Assembly: GCA_019914995.1 (NCBI GenBank)
Contig: CM034128.1
Location: 6,202,501 to 6,266,500 of the forward strand
Reading direction: 5' to 3'
DNA: 64,000 nt
Origin: Acanthochlamys bracteata
Lineage: Eukaryota > Streptophyta > Magnoliopsida > Pandanales > Velloziaceae
The position numbers were made by a program, and so were the translations under genes. Of the stretch, positions 49,401-61,400 are shown one piece after another. The first letter of the stretch is position 1; each line of letters starts with the position of its first letter. The notes under the pieces were generated by a model. The model saw only the letters and a list, made by a program, of their open reading frames with translations. It had not been told where the DNA came from and did no database searches.

Positions 49401-52400
49401 TTGATTGACTGATGTTTCCATGCTCTAGTATACTTGCACTATCTTTTACAGTTAAGTTCTCCCCTAAGGATCTGTTTGGATAAGGAACTTTCAAATACAT
49501 GGATTTCCAAATCTTGCCTTGGCTGAGTTGGCTCTGAAGTTTCTTTGTTTTGGATCAGAAAAATTTTCTACTATGAAATTTTCCAAAATGAGTTTCAAAT
49601 TATTTTCATAATTAATTAGAAATTTGCTTTAGCACAGTCAATTGCTTATGGAAGTGCTTTTTGAGGAGCTGCTTTCGTATAAGTGCCTTTCGACCAGCAT
49701 TTTTATAAAAAATAGTGTTTTTGAATAAGCAATTTTGTAAAGGGTGCTTTTTGGATAATAAGTTTTGGAAACAATTATTTAGATAAATAGTTCTGCAGAA
49801 AATAAAAAAGAAAGGCGTTCTAGGTTATTGTCAAATGTGTTTCTGGAAAAATATTTTGAAATAATAGTCTTGCAGAAGTGACTTTGTTGAAGTGTTACTT
49901 CAAATATATTTATCAATAAGAAGTGAACTTAAGAAAGAAAATGTACTAGAGAACAACAATTAGATTATAATAGTCTGATCTTTGCAAATAACATCTATTT
50001 AGCAGTGATTTGTAAAGTATATTTTGAAGGGCTTAAATACACTCTACAATTCCTTGGGATTTTGCATGTCATTCATTCAAACTTTTATACTATCCAAAAC
50101 TGGTATTTTTTAAGGAATTTGTAAATACCTCTTAGAAATAATTTACACTCTTGAAGTGTACTATGCAGATGGGCTTGAAGTACTTATATTTGTATTGTGA
50201 TTCATTGTTTCCTTATACATGGTTATGGAACTTATACAATTTATGAACATATCCCTTCTGCAAGCCCATCAATATGGGAGTTAACTTTATTAGTTCTGTC
50301 CCAGGGAAACCATCTATTCACATGCTCACATACGTCCCCACCCTTTAGTTGGCATGACCCACTAAATCAAGGTGTATTGAACATTTTATGTTCCTACTAA
50401 TTTCTTTCTGTATTGCTCAGTTCATCACAAATATCCTTTTAGTAATTCAACTTGAGCCTACTGTTTGTTGACGGCCTACCAGTGTTATTTATAATGCTTA
50501 AAGCAATATTCCTGTTGGGAAGAGAATTGCTATCCCTGAAACATAATTGAATTGTCTATGTGAAAACTTATCGAGTTTAGGTTAGTGTAGGAGTATGCAA
50601 AACCTGATACTCGAATTTTTATATTCTGGGAAAAGTTCTTTGAAAAAATCACAAATATAATAACATGCTAAGCTTATATAGAATGAAAGTAATTGAACTG
50701 GACATAGTGTGTAGACTGCGTAGGAGCATAATATTTAACTTTAATGTCAAACTTATAAGGGTAAGTATAACATTCCAATGACATAGTAGGGTTATAGATT
50801 ACAGCAAACTTTGAGTCTGTCATCATCCTCTTGGAACTTGTGTAGTTCACATGTGTGTAGAAGTATTGCTTATTATCAAAAACCTAGATGGCCTTATTTC
50901 TAATGCTGCTGATGCTTTTACTGAAGCTAGACAGTGAAGCATCTTAGTGTGGCTTCCATATAGTAAATTGCAATTTGGATCTTTTTCAGGTGAGAGTTCA
51001 TAATGGAGAGTCTTATCTAATGTATAATAAAAGATTCTCTTCATTTGCTTTATATGGGGGGAAGTTCACTGGTGATTTTCATCCTTATCAAGCTTCCACA
51101 AAGTATCAAACAACCAAATATGATGAAGAACTTCTGCTCCAGCTAAGGTCTTGGTTACCCAATCATCAAGTAAGCATACGTTTTCTTTATTCTAGAACCA
51201 TGTATTCTGGTAATTGTTTCTTATCTTTCATGTGCAGGGTTATTTCACAAATGTATTCTTGTCTTTGTTTTTGAAATTGAAATTTACATATAATCAAATA
51301 ATTATGTCTTAGTGTTCTAAAAATTAGTAGTTAAGCTTTTCCAAATTTCAAATAAGAAATATCATAGGAAATGTCAGTTTCTTATTCATATTTCACAATA
51401 TATATATATTCTTTGATGAAACGTTAATAGTAGATAATTGTGTTCTTTTCTAAAGGAAATTAGAAAATGAGGTAATATCTTCTACCTATTACCATTATCA
51501 GTCCATCATTGTGAGGTATTTCTGAAGTTTACTATATGCATTTTGACATGCGGTTTTTATTCCGTCTAAAATTTTCTTCAACAAATTATAAGATGGATGC
51601 AATTGGCCTTCTAAATGTCTCTGACTTATATTCCATAAAAGAGACAATCTCCTAAAATCTAAGTCTAGAAGCTAGTTTTGGATGATCAGCTATTCCTTTT
51701 ATCTTAAAGTACTGTTGAAGCCTTATAAGTTGTAAGTTCCTATTTCTTTTGTAAATTAAATCCTTAGTTAGATAGTATTTTATGAATCCTAGCTATTGGA
51801 GAGGAGTTATATGCCTTTTCTCAGCTCACTTGATCAGTGAGATCAACAATCTAGTTCTCGCATGAATTTGTTGTTTACTTTGGTATTCTTAATATGTGAT
51901 TTTTAGTTCCCTTGTAATAATTCCTTGAACTTGCCCTAGCTGGTTGGATGCTTATGCGCTTTTGTGATCATATTGTGTGCAGACACGCATATTGGTGGAT
52001 TCATAGGCTCATGCTCATGTAGGCTACAAAGCTTTTGTAAAATCTTTACATTGAATTTTAATGGTTACTTTCAAAAGTCAAAGTTGAAATGGAAATTATA
52101 AAGGTTGAAGTTGATCTACAACATTTAAGATGTGTACTAATGGATTTCACGACTATTTATCATGTTTTGATCATCAATGATAAGATTTGATAAATGGATG
52201 CATACAGAGCTTGAAGGCTAAAACTGTTGCGCTAAAAGAAGTGTGTTTATAGATCTTGACTTTTTAAAACTCGATTGTTGGTCGACATACGAGTCCTCGA
52301 CTTTATCTGTCCTGATCTCGTTTGTCTTCTCCTTTGCTATAATCGCATGTTGCCATTATGAGGACAAATGGTCACAATCTCCTCTTCCATTAATTATCAC

Positions 52401-55400
52401 ACTATGCCCTCTTTCTCCAAGTTCTTTTAACTATTGCAACTCCCACCTAGGACACCAGCATAGTCTTGCCATGGTCTGACCGTAGGAATCGCATCTCCCA
52501 ACATCACCTTCTCCTCTAGTTGTAGCCGTGTCGAAGTCCATGATCTCTTGTATCCACTAACTTCTTAACTATGTACATCTCCGCTCCACTCTCTAATTCT
52601 TAATCGATGTGTTCAGCAACATCTCAACCTTATTATTTGTAATCCAAATATGCGATTACCATTCTGAGTATTGCTGTCTACTTGCATATGGTTGTAGTCA
52701 GAATTGACATGAGAACATTATAGCACCCAAATAGCTTGATAGCTTCATAAACATCTACTTTTATTTCCCGTAGGATGTGTATATATCATAAATGCATTCC
52801 AAAAAATTGGAACATCTCTTTCCATTTACCCAATGAGGTCTTAATGATTTGATGATAAGTATACGTAAGCTAGGTGCACGACCATCATCTTTAGAAATTG
52901 CTGCAGATTACTAAATTGTGAAAATCAGTTTGACTTGATCATACAAATAGCTATTTTGATAGAGCAAAAGTTTTTTTTCCCCTCACTATGTTTCGGATCT
53001 TGTCATAGGACTCCTAGCATACTATATAGTATTATTTTGATGAATATTTGCTCATTCAAATCATAGGTAGATATATGAAACTTGCTTACAATATATTTCC
53101 CCTTTCTTTCTTCTGTTTTGTTTCCTCTGGTGATTATGCTGTTCTAATATCTCCTCATGTAGGGCATGAAACTAATAAGGAGCATGATGAGTGGAGTCAC
53201 CATTGATTTAATATGCAAGGTAGGTTCGGTCAAAATATTCTATTTTTTATGATATGATCTCCTACATTTTCTTGGAGATTCGCAATGACTCATAGTAATA
53301 TATAATGTTGTTTTTGAAATTAAGGTTTTGCATGTGCATCACACGTCTGGGAATGAGCAAATATTGTTTGTGTGGGATGGCACAGATGCTCCACCTTTGA
53401 AATTTGAAACATCGTAAGTCATTAGTTTTATGTGGCTTCCGCTTTTTTGAATTACGTAGATTTTATGTGATGGTATCATGTGTTGGCAACATTGATGTAA
53501 ACGAGACATACTAACACAATTGGCCAAATTGTAAAAAGTCATGTATATTTAAATATTCACATACAATTTGTTGGATAACATAGACGAATTGGTCATGCTG
53601 TAATTCTGTGATTCATGTTTAATCATTAAATTTGTGAATTTATGAGTATTACAAGAAATTTTTTTTAGCTCCAATTCATTACAAACTAGGTTTTACTTAA
53701 TATGCTTACTTTGAGCATGAAGCGCATCAAGAAAACTCCCAACTCACACCTTCCTGAACCAGATGACCTAATCATATGTAGATGCACATTAATGTGTGCT
53801 TCTTGAATAATTTTCAACATTAATTGGATAAATTATATTATTAAATTGCTAGGCATTCATGCAATACACAAATACAATCATCATCTTATTTTAATATGTT
53901 AAATACTTTCCATTAATTTGTTATTTTGAAGGTTCTTTAAGCTTCACAAAATCTTGAATTTATTGCTTCGGGAACTATTGGTGTATGCCAGCATAATGAT
54001 TACGGTCCAAAATAGAAAATATAAGAGACTAGAGGAAAAGAAAAAGGAGAAAAATCAAAGAAATAAAGTTTTAAAAATACTCTCATTTATACTAGCAATC
54101 AAAGAATTTATTGGATCAATTTGTTTCAACTGTGTGAAGCATGATTTTAGGGTCATTTGACAAGAGTTTCTAATGATATATGCATTCCAAAAATGTCACA
54201 ATCATCGATACGCATTGCCATGTTTGGCATTGGCATCCTTACCATGTCCTAGTGTAGTTCGGACAATGTCTAAATTTTGTTTAAGTTTTCACTTTAATTG
54301 GACTCATCTTACTTTTTTGTCATTATAAGTGATAATGGTGTATTGCAATCAATGGGAATTAGCCAGATAGCTTATCTTTAGACCCTCCGTGGATTGAGTT
54401 GTTGTAGGGCTTAACATATAGTAACTGTTAGAATGTGCATCACGTATTTGATAAGTTAATTTCTTCCAACTTCAATGCATCATATTATGACTACTCATTG
54501 CACCATGGCTGAATATGAAGCAATTTCTACTGTATGTCTTGACATAGTGTAGCACACTAATGGCCTCTTGCTGCTTCTTCCTTTGGAATTGTCCGACTAT
54601 CATTGCGCAAACTCATGAAACACCTGAATTAAGACTCTCTGATATGGTAACTTATTAACTTGTGAGGTTGTATATGAAGCTTCTAATTCACACCAAGTGC
54701 TTTCATCTTTTCGCAGAGTTTGGGACCCATGTGCTGAATATTTATGTTGTCAATGCTACCATAAATATTTTTTTGAAGTTGGTTCCATTGAAAGTTGCTC
54801 CGTAATTTGTAATCTAATCAGTTCTTAGATTTTGCAAAAGTTGAGATTCATGAATTGCTACACAACAATTGTTGTTATCAACTTGCATAATTTGAGGAGA
54901 ACTCTGCATGTGCAAATTCACCACTACAAGTTAACTGTAAGCCTTGCTATCATTATTGTTCACAACCAATGGCTTCCCATTCTGCAAACTTTTGGACAGT
55001 CTATATTGATGGCTCACGCATCATGTTGAAGTGAACTTCGTTCCTTTAAGATTTGCATTCATCTATTCCTATCATACTTACAATTTGCTTAAATCCATGT
55101 TCTTTCTTAGAAATGGTGCTGCTAGATCACCCGAAGTTTCCTTGTATTTTGCCATTTGAGTTAGATTGTTGTACCAAAATTGATATGGAGGAAGGGTCCA
55201 GGGTGACTTTTATGTGGGAGGGTGAGAGAGAGAGAGAGAGAGAGAGCATGATTTCCTAAAAACAGATCTTCATCCACAGAATTTGAAATATGTTCTAAAC
55301 TAATTCTACTAGCTTTTATCATGTTTTGGCTCTTTGATGAATTCGAAGGTAAAACATGATCAAGACTAGGGAAATTTAGTTCAAGTGTTTCAAGTAGCAC

Positions 55401-58400
55401 AGGCCAATGATGGTCTTAAAACTTAAATGTCAGGACTTCTTCCCTAGTCTAATAAGGAGTTAGAAATTCAGGTGCCATTGCTTGTGCCCTAATATTAATT
55501 TTCTATGATATATACTATTTTGGTGCTTGTTTTGATGACTTTGTACATCCGAAATTATCATGTAATATATACGGACAATCGAATGTGAGAACTACACAGA
55601 TTGTACTAACACAAGTAGAAATCTAAATTCGACAACTGCTTGTTAGTTTTAAATCAATGATAATTCATGTTGAAGTTCAAGTGTTTACTAAATTTTCACT
55701 TTTCTGGTAAATTGCACATTACTAGCAAGGAGTTTTGTTCTCCATAGTAAGGAATAGAAGAGCTTGTAACAATATGCGGAGCTGCATTTATTTACATGGG
55801 ATGTATCCTTTAGAAGAAAAAATAAAAATAATTTGCCTTTTTATAATTAACAAATGAGGTGGTCGTTATTTTTGGAATAATGAAGCTTCACTAGCTTGTT
55901 GATAATAAATTACTTAAATATAGTTAAAGAGTTAATTGTTCATTTTGTTGCGTATGCAGTTTAAATGATGAAGAGAATCTTACGGCCATAAATTCTGAAG
56001 CATTCTCTTTATCCCAGGAGGTCTTGGAAACATTTCCAGTTGTTGGAACTGTTCTGAGAATTAGCTCTCCAAAAGTTGATGAGGAATTCAAACGTCTTCA
56101 AGATGGTTCACGTTGGGTCAAAATTTGCAATATGATTTGCAAGGTAGAATCAGGCATGTGGAAAGGCTTGTTGCAGTCTTCCAGTAAGATCATTCTTTTA
56201 TCCCATGACAATGAGAATGTGGTATCTCTTGAAGGGTATTTTCTTCCTTTCTTCAGAACTATGTGCTTTAGTTGACTTGCCTTTGAGGTGAAGTAGCTAA
56301 CATGATGACTTATGACATTAGGAAATTTGCTAAACGGTTGGAAATGAACTTTCTGTGTCAACCAATGGAAAGTTTTCCCAGGCCTTCTCATATTACAGGT
56401 GTCAAACTTCTACTTAATTATTTATCTCTTTTAGGAATCAAGTTAAACTTTTGTTGATGTGTTGAACAAAATGCTTCTTGGTATATGTTTTCTTTAAGTT
56501 CTCGTTGTATGATGTCTTGTTATTGATGACGATTGGCTTTTCTCTTTCTTAACAACCCCTGTGCAGATCGTCTGAAGTTCCCTTTCGCAAATAGTACATA
56601 AGTTGTGATAGCCATAGGACTTGTCGATGTTCTAAAAGGCACTGTACTGTAGGCATACACTCAATCAGTATAGAGCATATAAGGTACAAAGACAATATAT
56701 GAGATATTATATGAGTCAGCTAGCACTTTTATACTTACAAATCAGGAAGGACTAGAATTTTCTAGGGGTTACAAAGCTTCCCTATGCTTTAAAAGGAGGA
56801 AGTTATTGTTGAAAAGAGATAATGATTTCATGGGTTTATAAGGTCAAATCTATTACAGATTCAAGCTTGCATGCTCAACACAAACTGTCCGATGTAATCT
56901 ACATAGCTTGTTACTAGATCCTGATGTAAGTTGCCAACATTTTTTAAGATGCAAAAGCGATGTGGTGTACTAAGTTAAATGAGCAAGGATTAATGTCAAT
57001 TTGCTATGTAACCCGATATTTTCCAGTTTAGTGTTATTGGAAAGAATTTAATTGGCTAAGAGAATGATGTATATGTTTTCAGTTCAGTGATGTAGTTGCG
57101 AAACTGGTTTTGATGCAGTTCGTGTTGTGCATCATTCATGTTTCTGGTTGTGAACAAATTGTCAATCTCATGCTACTCTTCCTACATGTGGTTCTAAATT
57201 TGGTTATTGAAGCAAATTATGAATACATAAAACTTGTTTTTTTCTTTGCTCATATTTTTGGTAGTAATATACTCACGAAAGCAACCATTGAGAATGCTGT
57301 TTTTTAGAAACATTCTATATGATACTTGATTATAAATTTTCTTGTCCTACCATTAGGTTTCATTCTTGAGGAATAACTTTTACAGATACAGATTATGAGA
57401 GTCCTCCAAGCTCCACGTTGTTGAAGTCCCTCGTGCATAAGGAGGTCTTGCTTCTTGCTTTTGAAAGTTCCTTTTAATCCTGAGAAATATTGCAATATAT
57501 TCCTTAGTATCTAGTTACTCTCATGTCATGCTTAGAGACTTCAGTAAGTTTCCCTTATCCAGCGTGTGCTCATTCAAACTGATGTTCTTTTGCATTTACT
57601 ATTCAAACAGATCTCCAGATCCCTTAAGTCTTCAAGATATATTACTCGAATAAGGAAAGTTGAGATCTACTCTTTCGTTGAAGATCTTTTTTCCTTGTAA
57701 AGGTAGTAGTGATATGATGTGATCGAGTACAATGAGTGTAATACAAAAAAAAAAAAAAAAAAAAATATAAAATAACATATGATAGTCAAACTGCAACCAT
57801 ATTGCTTAAAGTTCTATAAGTGTTTCGATATGTTTCAAAGATTGAGAGGCCCTTCTGTACAGCTCACACTAGGTTTAGCAGTAGTGAATACCTCAATTAT
57901 GGAAGTAAAATAACCTAGCTTGAGTGACATACAATTGACTCCAGATTCTCTTATCGGCTAACTTTTACATTAGAGTAAATTCTTTTTACCCACCTTACTT
58001 TTTAGGTATTACTCCGTCAATCACCGTTACCCACCTATACCTCTTTCTATGTTATCTTTTTAACGGAGATGTCTTTTACTTTTTAAGTTTTATTCTTGGG
58101 GAAAGATTTCTTTCATTGAGAGAGATTGAGAAAGAAAGTCTATAAAAGGTTATCATTCTTGTGATCTTACAAGTAATGCTCTCATACTTTAACCACCCAA
58201 AACCTGCATCCTTAGTTTTCATAAAACAGAATATTCATGTTGGGGTTGTCTGTCTGAATATCTTTGAGTTCATAGTTCCTTCGTCAAGCTTTAGATGTTC
58301 TTTTAAGTAGATTTCATTGATGTTTCATTCCAATAGGATTATAAAAAATTAAACATCAATATATATATCTCTGTGATCACATTGGCAATGAGCAATATAA

Positions 58401-61400
58401 TCATGGTTACTGCATCAATTTAAATAAACTCTAATAAAAATGAGAAAAAAAAATTACATCAAGATAACAGTGACAACAACAGAACATATTTCATAGTAGA
58501 GAGGGAAAGAGAAAAGAGAACAAAAAAAAAAAAAACACAAAGAACCTTCACCAATCTAATTAATCAAAAAATAATTCTCTAGCGCTTAAGCTTCTCAACC
58601 TGATCAGAAGGCTTTTTGTAAGCATTGAACAAGTAATATAAGATGGTAAAGCAACAATGTATTTGGTGGCACAAGGGCTGAAAAGTATCACGGGCAATCA
58701 TGTAAATGAAAGATAACGGAGAGAAAGGTATAACTGGGTTACAATGATTAATGGATTACTCTCTATTTTATACGAAGTAACTGTCAATAATTTTTCTATT
58801 AGGTTGGATTTTTTTTATGGTTCTCCTCTTTCAGAAATTAAATGTGATGATATCTAAGGATGATCCGCTTATGTTCTGTATTGTAAATCCATGTTGATTG
58901 AAGTTTGGTTTTGTGTTAAAATATTAAAGGGTTCCTTTCTGATGTCTAAGGATAAGACCTTTGTAGAGAACAAATCAAAAGAACTTGAAAGGTATTCCAT
59001 AGCCTTCCCTCTTTTGATAGTCCAGCCTACATGCTATTCGATCCTAACATTGTAGTGTTCTTCTACATGAAAAGAAAGTATGTTCTAAAATTTTGAATTG
59101 GTTGCCCATCTTTTACATGTAGTTGCTTCATAATTTCGTTTAGCTAAAGGCTCACTTGTCAGTATACTTGCCCATAAAAGTCTCCATATAAAGCATTAAT
59201 GCAAATTTGTATTAGAAGTTTCCGTATCCATATCATGCTAACTCCTCGTGTCCTGGTCTTATACCTATTCACTTTATGAATTTCTTGCATAAAGAGTGCC
59301 TCCCTCAAAGTGGTTCTCAAGCGAATTTCCTGCTTATCATCCTTCCTTCTAGAAACTCTGTAAAGTTTGAGCAACAAGTTTAGGGAAAAATAATGCCCCC
59401 AAAGGTTAAGGTACCAAGACTGATCCTCATGCAGCAAGGACAAGACCCTAAGCCCTTGTGAAATAGAAGCACTATTAAAGCATATAGGTCTTCTAGTAAA
59501 GGGAAAATCACTTACTCACCAGGTCACTAGCGATACAGTTCGTACATTTTTTATAACATATTTGAAACCATTCTCAATAAGTTTTCTAGCTTTTGGAAGA
59601 GCTTTGACAATAAGAGGTGGTTTAATAGTAGTAGCTTGGCATTTAAAATAGCCCAGTGGGATCAAATATTTTTCATGTAAGATTTGATAGCATAACGTTT
59701 TTGCATTCATAACTAGCTTTGCAGTGACCTTCACATTAAGGCATTCACTCCATACCCTCATTTGTGGAAGACACAAACCACCTTCACTGTTGTACGATAG
59801 AGAAATCTGATGGATCTTCTTAGTAGTTGGTTTATGGTCTGTACACAGCTTCTTGTTTCTTTCTCCAACCAAGATGTAACATTTAGGAACAATTGTATTA
59901 GTAAAAATAAAAAAACATGAACACCTAAGAACCATCCTTAAATTTTTTTGGAACTTTTTAATTTGACTTATTCAAATCCTCATTTCTATTCATTGCTGTT
60001 TGATACAAGAGATTGTGGGTCGAGTCAATTTTTCCCACCCATATATTTAACCACTTAACTAATTTTATTTAGTCTCATCAACATTTATGGTGTTCAAAAT
60101 CTAACCAATCTGAACAATCTAATCCAGAGCAATTTGACCGAAATGTTGGAGTAATTCAAGTCAGTTCACTTCTAATTTCTTCCAAACCAATCTTTTGGGG
60201 TTTTAGGTCGTATTGTTAAAAATCTAACAAGATCTTACCTGACTGAATCATTTTTTAAGAGAGAATGTTTGCAAAAGTATGCTATTCTCGCTGGTCTAGC
60301 CCACTCCTCCAGCGCTCTCCATCTTGTTCTTCTCACGTTCCTCTCTACCATGCCTCATTTATCTATTTCTGTTTTTCACTTCTTGTTTTTATGTATGTGA
60401 TCTTTCTAATTTTTCCCCTTCTCTTTTCTATTTTTTGCAACTTCACTTTTCTACTTCTGATTATTTTCATGCATCTACCACATTATGAGTGCGGGAACAA
60501 GAGATTGGGTCCATTCAGATTAATTTAAATGTTTGTGTCTGTTCTAGTCAACTAGATGAACTTCTGTGGACAATCTTATTCGGTCATATCTAGGTCTAGA
60601 TTGAATCCGAATTGACGCACTAATGAATTAGCACCCTATTGACATAAGCAAGTTCGGTTAAGTCAATTTTTAGTTGACTGAAAGATCAACATAGCTACAC
60701 TAAGGTACATATTTCAATCAATAATCCAATAATTTATACCAACATCAACATTAACAAGAGCTAGATATAGTAATTTGGAAAATCATTAGAAGCTTAACTA
60801 TATTTTTTGTTATCATCAAAATCAACTAGGGTCAACTAGCGTCAAAATAGGTAATAGCCTTAATTGTTGTTATGAGATTCCCTTATATACTTTGTTATTA
60901 AATCTGAGGTTCTGAGATTCCCACTTTGAAATCTGTTTATACTAGTCATTCATAATATATTACAAGCAAATACTGATACACTGAATATTCCGTAGTTTGC
61001 ACTATTACTTTCTTTCTTTTTCATTATGTTTCCATATATATTAGTATACTGCCAGAAACAATGTAGATGTTAATAACGCAGCATGGGGCGTAAATACAAG
61101 CTGTAGTTGCCACCTTGCAGCTATTCAACTGCTGTAAATATGTACATTCAGTATCTAGCAGTGACTTTTGCAGTCCTGTAAAATAGTCTTCTAACAGTCT
61201 CATAGTGAGTGCATTTTAGTTTAACATGAGATAGAGTGGAGGAATGGCTCATCCATTAGTTAAAGTAGTCAGTAGAGAAGGTTCTATTTAGTTAGGATTC
61301 ATGTTTAATAAGTTCTATATAGTTTAGAGTCCTATTTGGCTTAAATGTGTCAATTACAGTAGGGTAGGGGTGGCAATGTGACCCGACTTGCGAGCCCAAT

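Noticed and set aside
54480-54600. Copia RNase H-like frame (AEYEAIST)
   Set aside because: Too short and without flanking pol motifs.
60100-60700. Possible third hAT-like MITE in POT1 intron 8
   Set aside because: No paired inverted ends or 8-bp flanks could be found.
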